From Pempheris klunzingeri (taxonomy: Eukaryota; Chordata; Actinopteri; Acropomatiformes; Pempheridae): a DNA stretch of 64,000 bases. Position 1 is the first letter of the stretch, and every line of letters begins with the position of its first letter. Location: contig NC_092031.1 in the NCBI RefSeq assembly GCF_042242105.1, forward strand, positions 15,874,662 to 15,938,661, given 5' to 3'. A program made the translations under genes and the position numbers. The notes below the pieces were generated by a model. That model did not search any database and was not told the DNA's origin. It saw only the letters and a program-made list of their open reading frames with translations. This document shows positions 1 to 12,900 of the stretch, piece after piece.

Positions 1-870
1 TTGCTAGTTAAAAACTAATTAAAACCAAACTGAAAACAATGTTAAAATGAAATAAAAAGAAAAACTAATGAGAAATGAGAAACTACAATAACCTTGGTAT
101 GAATATATATATATATACACTATATGGTACCCATGTATACACATATACAGTTTTCTACCTCACAAAAGAGCCGCTCAGAATGTCACTGACTTATAACTTA
201 ACCACATTAACTACTACAGTTGCAATGCTTCCTTTAACAAAGACAAAATGCTCATTTCAATGACTGACGGTGGGACTGAACCTGCAGCAGTAAACCACTC
301 ACTGCAGCAGCAGACAGGAGACTGAGATTGAGTTTCAAACTATTTTTCCTCTTGAAGGGTGAAAATAACTCACCGCTTAATAAAAGACAAAAGCAGATGT
401 GAGAAGCAGTAGAAGTCTCTCGGCTTGTGCCAAAAGTGTTTAATCAACCCCTGTTTTTATCTGTTCATTTGTGACTTTTAACGTCCATTTAATGTTGCTT
501 TAACTGTCGTAATGTTTCTCTTGGCGGGGCACTAAACGATGTTGTCTCCTTTACATTTCAGCTGTAGCCATTTTCACCACTGTCCCTCTCAGTCCTTTTT
601 AATGAGACCCTATAATATTATTCCCACTACGGTACCTTCACCCAGCAGATTTTCTGTGGGTGACCTGGATGCCCATATATGGTCGTTATTCAGTCTGGGA
701 TTGTCATCACTGAAGTGAGAGAAGGGGAGCCGGGACACCCAGTAATGAAATAACACAAGTGAAGAAATGATGGGAGGCTGGCACCGGTGTGGACGACTCA
801 GGAGGGACCTACGGCGATTTGTGTGTGAGTGTGTGCCAGTGTGTGTGTGTGTGCGTGTTCAGCCCCCCAC
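1..870. other. Distal intron of the ANTXR-like gene, no exon seen
   Basis: No stretch here translates to the expected next ANTXR exon (the segment following the CAGE motif), so the remaining exons should lie beyond the left edge. There is a short AT dinucleotide run near 106-118 and a GT-rich patch at about 824-855 just downstream of the exon 9 donor. Nothing else recognisable. Confidence 0.5.
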
Positions 871-931
871 CTCCTGCACACACACTGGAGGGCTCAGCTG
901 CCAAAATCTCAATGCAGGATTTCTTGATGAT
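871..931 (-). CDS. ANTXR-like coding exon 9
   Basis: Sixty-one bases encoding [20 protein letters not shown] plus one base of the next codon. This is the junction between the VWA domain and the following Ig-like domain in ANTXR proteins. The acceptor is a CAG after a pyrimidine-rich stretch; the donor is GTGGGG, less canonical than the others, so the 3' edge is the least certain boundary of the gene. Confidence 0.8.
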
Positions 932-3900
932 CTGGAGGGCAAATGAGGAGAGATGGCCATTATTTTCTGTTTGTAACTGTTTGTCAAATTTTACTAGCTC
1001 AATAAAAAAAAAAAAGTTCTACAGCTCTCAAAGAATCAAGTCATTTCCTCAATCGTACTATATCACTGTGCATCTCCCTCTTCTTGCTACACTATTGCCA
1101 TATTAGTCAAAGAGCCAGAGTAGCTTTACATTTCTCCACATCCCAAAGCACTGTGTTGTGCAGAGGTAGCTGTAATAAAAGTGATTCAGCGTATATAAAA
1201 AATATAAAGGGCGGAGGAAGTGCAGAAGAGGAAGTGCAAACAAATGAATCAGCTCTAACGTCAGCTGTCCGCTAGAGATGAGAAGCCTTGTTTTGTCTAT
1301 TTCAAGTGGTAAATCTGTAATGCCGTCACTGTAAACTGCATATGGAGGATTATATGACGATCGACCACTTCACTGACAGACTGACTGAGAGTCTGTGCTG
1401 TACTCTCCAAATATGTGTATGTTGTATGAGCCACATAGGCTTACAGTTCTGCCTGGCATATATGAAAAATATCAATTATTTGACTAAAACTATGACAGTG
1501 GGCAGCGAATCAGTGTTACTCTGAACTCCTGCTTTGTGAAAACCGGTGTGGTGACTTGATTTGAGAGGCTGGTGAGGAACAAGGCTGGTTTAAAGTCAGT
1601 TCCGACACCCAAGGGAGTAATAAAAGGTGATTTTGCTAATGCGGGACAGACTCAAGATAAATGCATGATTGTGGACGTATGCACGGCTTGTTTGTGAGCC
1701 TCAGCTATGGGAATGCTTCCCTGTGAAGAGAGAAGTTTATTTACCGAGTCAATGACTCCCTGGAGGGCATGGAAGCCTCCCAACACAGGAAACACATGCT
1801 CGATGGTGTCTGCAATGGTGGCCAGCTATATGGGGGAGAGAGTTAGACACAGAGGTGTGGATGGAGAGAAAACAGAAGAATTCACAAAATGATTCATAAT
1901 AAGATTTGTTTTTCTGCTGCTGTGGTTGAGGAAACACTTCCAACATTCAGAGGTGGATTACAGTGAGCTGCTGATATATCATAATATTTCATAAAAAGCC
2001 CAGATAGGCCTCAAATGTAGCTGTGTAACACAATTTCAGATGTCATAGACAGGAAGATCTCTACAAAAAAAAATGTGAATGCCATGAAAAAGTGCACACA
2101 CACACACACACTTACACTTTAAAACCTGGGAGTCCAGTTCACAGTAATAATCCCACATTATCCACAATCAGGTAATGGGTCCATTTACAATCAGTCAAAT
2201 GGAGCTCGAACTAAACCTGAGAGGGACCATGTCTGCTGACTGAAGGTCGACCAGGTCTCAAACATCTTTCACGTTTAATACAGGAACCTGAATCTTCCTC
2301 CAGATTGAAGCTAATTGTTGAGTATTATTGAGGTTACAGACATTTCTCCAGTCCAGCCTTGTGTGCTTGTATCTGCAGCGGCCTGAGAGGCGGCTCGAGG
2401 GTGAAAAATCACTCAGATTCGTTTTCAGGAAATATTAAATTATGGGTTATTCTAACTGCACTGTGGCCACTGAATGCATACTACACAGTACACAGTACAG
2501 TATGTGGATGGTAAATATGGTGCACTTATTACACTGGCGTGGGTGCTACCTGTGTCTCGTTGAAGTCTTTGACACCAACACAGTACACGATGGCTCCAAG
2601 AGACCTGGCTCTCTCTGCCTGTTGGAAAGAAAGAGGGAATAAATCAATTACTAACAGAAAACTGGCACTCAAGCAGTGAGAGTAGAGCTGAGTCACTGGA
2701 GTTACTAGAGCTGTAACTGCAGCAGTTTTGGGGTTGCTACCTCTTGCTGTGCAGTGATGAGCTGGTGTTCCTGCAGCTCTCCGTCTGTCAGTGCGATAAT
2801 CACACTGGCCGTGCCTGGAGGAGACACACAGACACGCTCTAACCTCGACATAACACATAACTTTGAAGTTAGGTTTTCGCCTGAATTAGTTGTTTGATGC
2901 TTACCAAAGTTCTCCTGGTGTATCTGCTCGTTCGCCTTGACATGAGAAGACATTTTCACAGTCAGATTGTCAGGAAGCAGCCAGTGTTGCACATTTCACG
3001 TGAGCTTTGATTTGCTCTTTCCATAAAAAAAAGTTTGATTCTCAGTGTAAAATGACAAAAGGCTTACCCTGTGCAATCCAAGGTCCATGAACGTGTCTCC
3101 ACCGGGAATTTCTCTTTTCAGAGCGTTCAGCCCCTTTCTGATGTCCACTCTGCAGAGAAGAGACACAGCTGAGTTGCTTTTGATGAGGAAACATTTAAAA
3201 TCTCTCTGCTGCTTGTGGAAACAAATCCATCTCCATGTGACGTTTGTGTTTTTTTTTCCCCCGCTCTTCTCTCAGGGGTTAGGGTTAGGCACTATGTATT
3301 AGCACTATGTTCGCCATCTTTTTCACCACATTCTGGAGCACTAATGCAAAACTGGAGGCGTCGCTGCTGGAAATGGAATCCCAGTTTCCGCCATAGTGGT
3401 TAATGGTGTGATTCACCTCGCGCACAAAACTGTCTCGCACACAAAATAAGACTTACATTTGTGCAACAACAGAGAGCATCTGCTTTCACTCTGGTGCAAC
3501 AGTTTGAGTTTGTTTTACGCCTGATTGTTTCTCTTGTGTAAGAGCATTCCATGCTTGAATAACATTTATTTATAACACAAAGTCAGCTTGGGTCGGTCAG
3601 CCGCAGTTAAACTCAATTTACCTGTTTTCCGTCAGCTTCATGATGGTGGATGCTCTGGAGGAGAACGTTATGAAGGACATCCTCAGCATGGGACTGGAAC
3701 AGACAAACAGATCATCACACCTGTCATTCAGCAGCCCACACTGTTGGCCAGTTTGGATTGAAGAAAGCTCTGCGCTAAAATCCCCACAGATGAGCCAATC
3801 TCTAATCATACATCCAAGGACTGACGGTAACTGCCAAAGACAAGATTCAACAGTATTTGGCTGCTGGTTGGTGATTTCCCACCTTGCACAACATTTGAGT

Positions 3901-6900
3901 AAAACAAATCACATCATCTGAGATTAATCAGAAAACTTTGTCACAACACTTGCTGTTTTTCTCAGAAACATGAAGTAGCTGGCAGCTAATCTTTATGACT
4001 TATTATCATTATTATTACTTTAAGTACGTAAGTAAACCTAACTTTACTTTGAATAAAAGGACTCGTTCTTCGTTAATTTTAAACAATGAGCGTCTCATTG
4101 TGGACAAACCACTTCCTTTGAGGTCCCTCTGACGGGCTTTGTGGATCTGTGCCGCTACGCAGGATTAGAACCCTCTGTGCGTGACAATGGCTTAAATATT
4201 GACACTCAAACTTCGTCACTGGTTCCTCAGATGTGGGAAGGTTCGTTAGTTTTGTTTGTTGGTGAAAATTTATGTTTAGAAAGGTTTTACATGCATGTAA
4301 ACATACACGCATGCACGGCTATCTGAAATTAAAAACAATGTGTTGTATTGTTTGTGAGAGAAAGTGAGTTGATGCTGATTTCTGCCGTTTAAGACTGTTT
4401 GTTTAAAACCGAAACTTTGAGGAGGGTTGGTTCTCTGCTGGCTGTGGCTGAGGCACAAAGCTCCAGGTGTTGTTGTGGCCTTCAAGCAGTCCGGAAAAAA
4501 CAAAAGCATCCATTAGCTGAAGGTCAGCTGTTGAAATATCACATTTTATATTGCACTCTTACTGGTCTAAAGACGCTTTGTATTAACCTCTTAAGACCCG
4601 AGCTCTTGTTTGATATGCATTTTTTATTTCTCCTTGCTATTTGGGCTTATTGGACCCTGATAAGTATAAAACCTAAGCATCATCTTTTTACATGGTGTAG
4701 TTTTAGAGAAAAATGATGTCCACATATGTGGACAATCGGTCTTAATTTCCAGAAAACACAATAAAGTCACCTTTGTGCAAAACTCTTTATTTCCACCCTG
4801 AACATAGCAGTTTTTTTTCCTGACTGCTTTTGCATGTATTTATAACACATACAAAACATATTTTGAACATGTTTTGAAAATCACGGTGCAAAAAACAATA
4901 TGAAATATCAACAATTTAGCCCACATACATGTCCATACGGCCCCAGCTAAGCAGAATTAACTACTATGGTAATATATTCCAAAATGTGATGTCCACGCAT
5001 GTGTACGCCAGGTCTTTAGAGGTTAAGAAATAGTTCATATTGTCACGTCTACTGTATCGTTTCTAGTTTTCTAGTTTGGCCACAGATCTGACTGTCATAT
5101 AAAAGTGATCATGTACACATCATGTGATAATATTGAAGACATTGGATTGTCTGCCTCTTCAATTTGTCAATTATGGGGCAAAATCATGCTGCAGGTATTG
5201 CAAGATTTAAAAAATCATTCATTCACGATCTCTACTTAAACACCACTTTCTATCACTTCCTGTCCTGTTTGGGCCAATATTCCTGTAATGCTACTATAAT
5301 AATGGCTGAATGGGCCTATTCTTCTGCTACCAACATTTTTAAAATCGTTCTCACTCGTTATAAAATGTCAGATGTGAGCAACATCTAGGGGAAAAGATCT
5401 GAGCGGAGACACTTCAAGCTGCCGCGTTAACGGAGGTTTCTGTCAGCGTGGCCCATTGAAAGCATCCATCACTCTTCGACCCCCTTCCAAGTCAAAAGAG
5501 GCTGTAAAACCCAGGCTGCTCAAACACACAGAGGCCTTCCAGCCTGTAATCACTGCTGGTAACCCCACTGACACCAGACATGAGCACAGCTAAGGCAGAG
5601 ACAGAGTCAAACATCAGCCTGGATGCTGAGCGTCTTAGCACATGGCCAGTTGTAACAGTAGGGAGACAGATTTTATTTTACTTAGCTGGAGGGACTGCTG
5701 TGTAATGTGTGTGTTTCTCTTTAGTGATCTACATCTCGGGGCTCCAGGAAGTCGACTACACAGGCAGCAAGGCTGTTTAGTGTCTGGAGAATTACATGTC
5801 CATGCCTTTCAAAAGTCACAGTACACACTCCACCTATGTAGCTCTCCTTTTTTCCTGCATGCATACATACAAACATTGTAGATTTGACGGAGTCATTGTG
5901 TGAAGTGTCTCTTACCTTTTGAATTTCTCTGCTAAATTCTCCACAAAGTAGTAGATTTCCTCCCAGTGATTCTTCACACTGCCGGACCTAAGACAGAAAA
6001 AAAAAACAGAAAATCACCAAAAAAACTTGAGTACATCTGTGCATAACAATAAAGACGTGTAAAACGTAGACGTTATTAGCATGGTTAGAAGGTGGCACAC
6101 AGCTTGAATGACTGCAGCAGCTCTAAAATGGAATTTCTGTATATATCTGTGGGTTGCAAATGATTTGTTTGGCAAAAAATGCCAAGGCCTGAGCTATCTA
6201 TCAGATACACACTAACCTCCATATGGCGGAGCATTTAAATAATGTTGTCTTTGGTCAGCCAAAGGCAACAGGGGGTAGAAAAGACACGAAGAACAAGCTG
6301 TGTGTTTGCTGGGGAAAATGGTTCAACTTACTCTTACTGTAACTCTGTTGTAATAATTTGTAACAAAAACTATTTTTGTCTTTTGTTTAATTCACAGAGG
6401 GAATATTATTATTATATATTATTTTGATTCCACGTCTGCTATGAATAGCTACCATGCTATTAAGCTGTCTAGCTATCTACTGCATGGTTTGCTGGTTGGT
6501 AAATTTGGAGGGAAGCATATTAAACCTGAATCTCACAGAGAAATGATCATAAACAAGAATCTTTTTTTTTTTATTAGCCTGTGCTATAAATTTGGAAGCA
6601 ATACGTGTGCTGTTGAGATAAAAGAGCCTGGTGGCACCGTGTGGTGTGTAACGTTCATTTAGCACCCTCCTGCACCCTGAATGAGCCCCGGAGGGCCATG
6701 GAAATAAGGTCTTAGTCTCCTCAGGGGAACCTCCATAAAACTGGACTATTATTAAAAAAAACTCCCTTAGGAGCTACCTTCATTTCCTCTGAGCAGACTG
6801 TGTGCCTGCGTGTGTTTGTGGCAATTTTATTAAGTGTGAGCGTTAAGGGAGAGGGCATCCGGCATGATGTGACCAGTCAGCAGGTCATCCGTTAGCTAAC

Positions 6901-9900
6901 GACTGAGCCGGAGAGATGACACATGGGAAATGAGCTAATTGACTGCAGTAAAACTGAAGGCCTCTTTAGAGGTTGACACTTATTTAAAGGCTGAGTGAAT
7001 GTTATTCTAGGCGCTGACTAACTGATGTAACGGCATTAGACACACTGGAACTGGCCAGCATTGATGTGTTGTTATTTCTCTGTAAGGGACAGAAGGTCAG
7101 CACCACCTTTTATCCACACGAATCTGCTGGACTCCAGTTCTTTGGCTGGTCTCCATTTACATGCAGCCCAGTGAGAACTCCTCATTTTTTGCAAAATCCA
7201 AACATGGCATCATTCTTGAGTGTCATGAAACAGTGAATTTTCAACATTACCGCTTCATATATTTAGAAATAAAGAGTTCAACTCATGATACGGGAGACAA
7301 ATATATTCAACAATCGGCCTTGAAATCCTTGGCTTGTATGGGAGGTAATGGGGACCAGACTAAACACTGACTATGTTATCTTAGCTTACCTTTTAGTTGA
7401 ATTAGTCCCCAGCACACTCAAAAAGCTCTGTGAGAGTCACGTCTAGACATAATAAACACAATGAACTATTTCTTGCCTATGGGCCTTTTATGCCTTGGGC
7501 TGATGAGACAACATTTGTTCAGTAAATTGGATTACTATCATCAAAGTTTATTTGCTGTACAATCTATTTTGATTATGTGGATGTTTGAAGATACAGGAAC
7601 CAACAGAGCCTTAGTCTTGCGGGTTGCTTTGGAAAACGGCACCAGATTCATGGAAATGGTTTGTGACTAATGTTATTTGTGTGCAATCGAGTGTCACTGA
7701 GGCTATACCCTACAGTGTTTCTGTGTTATTGCTTGGCAGCAGATGGGTTATTATTTGGCCAGGCTGGGGGGTAGACAGAGCCAGGGAGTACCAGGGACTT
7801 TCCCATCATGCCTCAGTCATTATCCTGCCAAACCAGACTCTAAATGCTCTGTTTGGTAGATTTGTTGAGCAGAATACTGTGTGTAAGTATTCGCAGCAGT
7901 CCACATTTTTTCACCTTAAAGAGGCAACAGCTTTTTACTGTCATAGCTCACACAATATCTGCGAGAGGTTGACAGAGTTGTTGACCTGCGATTAGTTTTG
8001 TAGATGCAGAACTTCTTGGCATTTAAAACTGCAGTTTACAAGCATTTCAAGGAGAATCGGCACGAGCAACAGAAGCTGAAATGAGAGCCAGCTCACATTC
8101 AACTTTCATCAACTTTAAATCCAAGAAAAACAAACAGATTGATTGCTCAGGAGAGGGTGAGCTTTCTGAGTAAAAACACTCTTGAAGAACCTTCCAGAAA
8201 GAGTAGAGAGTCGCTCCTTTGCCAAAGCTAAAGGTCCAGGTTTTGGTTCCCTTGGACCACCCTTGGTCTGGTCTTTCCAGACCCTCACTCCAAATCCAAC
8301 AAAAGCATCCACAACAACACATCCATGTCATGTGAGTGTCAGTGTTTTCACTCGTCTAGTCTGAACAGACGTGAATGCCGGTCAGCTAAACGTCCAACCG
8401 AAGCCATTTCTCAGAGTAGCTGTTGATCTGATGACATGACTTGCTCCCCCACATCAAGGCTTTACATTCCTGTGAAGCTGAGCAAAGAAAGAGGACAAGA
8501 CCTTACAAGCAAAACAAAACCCTCCCAAAATAGAAAAAGCTTGAGGTGGATGGAGGAGAGGTTTTTTAGCTTGGATGTTCAAGAAAATGTGCAGCGCAAA
8601 CAGAAATAGTCACACAAGGATTCCACACACACACACACACACACACGGCCTCTGACCCAACGGAACAGCAGCAGCCAATTTCTTTAGTAAACTGTTCCAT
8701 TACAGCAACGGAGGAGGGGGGAAAACTTTCTGCAGCTAAAAGTTATGTCGAGGTGTAGGGATCTTTTCTGAGTATTTATTTAACATCAGGGTGAATCTGA
8801 GGACTCCCACCTTTTGGTTTTCAGCTGCTTATCTTGATTTCTGAGCCACAATAGCTCTTGTTTGCCTTGGAGCGGTCCAATTGTCTGAGGTGGCTGCAGT
8901 CGTGGGACCGAGGCCTAGCTTGCAGTTTCACTCACCTGTCTAAACAGCGTTGGGAAAGGAAGTGGGCCATTTTATTCTATGATTCTTGATGAAACCATTT
9001 TATGCGGTGCCTTTTCCCCCTTAAATCCTTTGATCTAATTTAAATGGTCTGAGTTGAGCTCTACAGTTTAGCGGTTTGGGGTTTTGGGCACAGAAAATAC
9101 AGGATTTCGAGAGGTGAGGGGCGTTACAATTTGCTGACAAAGTGATCAAGCCCAACAGCAGTTTGAAGTTATGTCATAGCAAATCGTCAAAGCTGAGCGA
9201 CAGTGTTTACTTGATTGGACAGATTCTCGGAGCACGATGAGGAGCATATGTCTGGCCGTACGCCATTTGGGGGCTGAGGGAAAAGGGAAAGAAAAGGAAG
9301 GAAAGAGCAAGGGGAAGATGAAGAGCCTTATCTGTGAGATTGCTGTAGAATTCAGCTGACTGGCAGTGAGATAATGTGAAAAATCTGTTGGCTCTAATGC
9401 AAACACTTCTGCCAGAGGAAACATGCAGATGATTCGATGAAAACTTCAACTTGAGGCCAAGTTTCTCTTCGACCTGCCTCAGCCGACACAGCTGGCAAAT
9501 AGGTCAGAACGGCCTACAGCAGCAACAACAGCAGACAGCCAAAGCAAGGAGCAAATAACTGATTAAATCACTGTGTGACTAAATCACTTGACTTTACTTA
9601 CCGCTGGTCATCATTACTTGGTTCAATATCCAACAAACAGCTGCTAATGCTCCAGTGTTGCTGGAGCATTAGCAGCTGTTTGTTGGATATTGAACCAACC
9701 ATTAAAGACAACATTAAAAGCCATTTAAAATGTAAGAAAACAAAAAATAGGCACATGAGTAAGCAAAGGATTAAAAACTAAGACAAAAAAGCAAAGTAAG
9801 TGAAGCACAGCATAACATGAAAAACAAATTAAATACAGCAATGACCACATAACACTGTCACGTTGACACAGGTTGTACAGTAACATGACAAACAGATGAA

Positions 9901-12900
9901 TCAGGAGGATGACAAACGGAGCGTGCGGTGGCTAGGCATAATGACAGCTGTGGCTGCTATAAATGTAAAAGTGCCATGTTTGCATATTCATGTTGCAGTA
10001 ATGGTAACTTTAAGGTTTGTTGTCCAGGATCTTGCTACTTATAGATAGTAAGATGCCCAACTAAATGTAATACCATCCACACTGAGTGGTAAAAAAAAAG
10101 GGCTGTTTGTCTGTGGTTACGTTCACCTCTAAATCTAGCTGTCCTTAATTATACACAGTTTGAATACTTAATTTCCTCTGCTTCTACATCGGTCCATCTA
10201 CCATTGAGGGTGGTGATCCACCGTTTCCAAAAAGCTGTGGTCACAAAGGGAGGTAATATGCGTCATTACTGTTTAGTGATGCCGAACAGACCGTGTCAAG
10301 AGAAGACAGGAATGTTGCTGATGCCCCCCCCCACCGGTCAAAGAAGACTGGAAGGAAAAAAATGTTCTTCATTGTCTTCAATCATTTTTAATAATGCCTT
10401 TTTCTGCTGGCTGGTTTTAGGTTCTTAGCTACAAGCACTTTACATTTATTCTGACCGCTCTAAAATACAGACTATACCATTCTACAGTTGGGAATGTTAT
10501 TTATCTAACTTTCTGCACAACACGCCTTTTTTTTTTCTATTAACAATGAGTCAGATGATGTGCCGTGTGAAAAATGTCGCTCATAGTCACGATGCAGAGA
10601 TAACGATCAGCCATCTCTACAGTTTTAGCAACCGTCAGCGCACTGTTTTGGTTTTATGGACCACAACTTTATTGTTTGGTTGAGACTCAACTGGCAACAA
10701 GCTCAAAAAAAAAAAACTCAACATGATGTACCTGTCCAGCACTGAAAAGCAGACAGACCATAAATGTTTAGACTAGAGATACGACTCAAAAAGAATACTG
10801 CCAGCTGGATGTAAATAGGCAACAGTTTGCTAGCAGTGATTCGTATACCCAAGTGGCCATGTACAATAATTCATACTGCGTTAAGGTGCCTTCAAATGAG
10901 AAAACACTTGGTGTTGATTGGGCTGAGGGCCCTAAAGCAGCCATTTTGAATTTCAATCCTGTAACTTCAGCTGCAGCATGTTTGATATTAGCCAAGGGCT
11001 GTGGCTAGAGCGGCTGAGGTAGAGCGGGTCTTCCACTATCAACTGGAAGATTGGCGGTTCAATCCACGTGTCAAAGTTTCCTTGGGCAAGACACTGAAGC
11101 ACAGCTTTGGTGTGTGAATGTAAATGCATGCATGAAAATGATTAGTTTCCTCCTGATGGCAGGGATGGAAACTTCCTCCACCACCAGTGAATGGGTGAAT
11201 GTAGTCCACTCTCAATTACCCAGCAAGCACTTCTCTTTTAGAGGGCGACAGGATGACGGCATGTGGGAAAAAGCTCCATCAGTCTGAAGGCTTAGTGGTT
11301 CTCAGCTTCATTCTCACGGTTCAAAGTGTGAAGAACGGGGAAAAAAAAAATCCCAACTCCACTAAGGAGGCTGTCTGCCATTCCAGCTGGGCCTACCCAC
11401 ACCACCCCAACCTGCAGCCAATGATGGTGCTCCAATTTAACTGACTGGGCACAAGGATTTGTTTGTTTAAAACCACTAACCTACTTTTACAGCCATTGCA
11501 GAAGTCAAAGTCTTTACTGCGTGATTGCTGAGCTAATGCTGTACGTCTATTCCCAAACCGGGAGGAATTGTTTGGAAAAAATCTAACTGGTGAAGAGGCA
11601 TTTGAGAAGTGTATCAAATTATCCTGATTTTTCTTTGTATGACCACCTAAAATGTACTTTTTTCTGTAGAATGAGTCAGAGTCATGTGTTAAACATAACC
11701 TGGAAATTTGGATTATAATTAGAGTGGCATTTACTACCTTTAAAACATTTTGTGTTGCTTTAGTCCCTGAGGGACCTCAGACAGCATGATATCATTTAAC
11801 AAGAGATTTCTTCCTGCTGAAAATACCAAAAGCAACAAGCTGCAAAAGGCCGAATGACAAAACGCAGAGCGAGTGTCATTCCGCAGCTAGAACATCTAAC
11901 ACGACTAGACATATCAAAAATATTTACGGACTGCAGCTGCAGCTTGGTTTTTCTGCTGACTTGCCAGGATTCAGGTGCCATGACCCAACGCCCAACCAGC
12001 ACGCCAACTTGTGACTCCATCAACGACAACATTTTTCAGCAATGATTAGTAAGAGAGAGATAAATGGAAAAGGAAATTCTACAACTGTCACCCCTTTGGC
12101 TGACATCATTATCCATAAATTCAACAGTGATAACAACGCTGTGGGATTAATATATGCAAGAAATTACTCAAATTTGTGCCCAATTAACATCAACAACAAG
12201 ATGGTTGAATGCAGTCAAGCGGTGAACATTAGCATTTGGCCTTTAGGTGGATTCCTTTATCTCCCATATGAGCACACCCAAAACCATTCCTCTGGCGCTG
12301 TGTTCCATATAAAACAGCAAGCTGCGTCCCGCCCGCTCTGAATCAGCAGATATACATCCTGGTATGTACATAAGCAGCAGTATAGGGCTTAAAGGTATAC
12401 ACCAAATGATCACTAAAGTATTTTAAGGCTGAGAGTTTCAGAGTTTTGACACTTAAATTGACCATCAAGCAAATCCCATCACTATGTATGTGCCTGAAAG
12501 TCCTGGATTAGGTAGGTTACAGTAGTAGTAGTAGAACCAACCTCTACATTTATTTGGTTGCAGCCTTTCAGTCCTGTCACTGGTTGTTGTGTTGCTGCCC
12601 CTCAGCCCTCTGACACTCTGTGGGTATAATAATAACTCTGCTTTCCTTTAGGATGTCATACATAGTTCTGCGGAGCGCTTAGCAGCTGAGGATAGTGTGT
12701 CTCGTTACAGCCCAAATTTTCCAAACTCAGTCCCAGATGTCCCAGATTCAAACTGGCAACGACGCAGTCATTAGCCACCTTCTCTGCCCTTCAGACTGCA
12801 GCCACCCAGATGTCTCTGAGAGCTCCGTCCAACGTGACATCATCTGCCCGAATCTGCAATAAATACCTTCGGAGTCAACTTTATGAGCCAACACAGCAGT

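Noticed and set aside
9618..9698. microRNA precursor
   Set aside because: Arms pair perfectly without the bulges and flanking stem typical of animal pre-miRNAs, and no known seed family is recognised; kept only as a hairpin.
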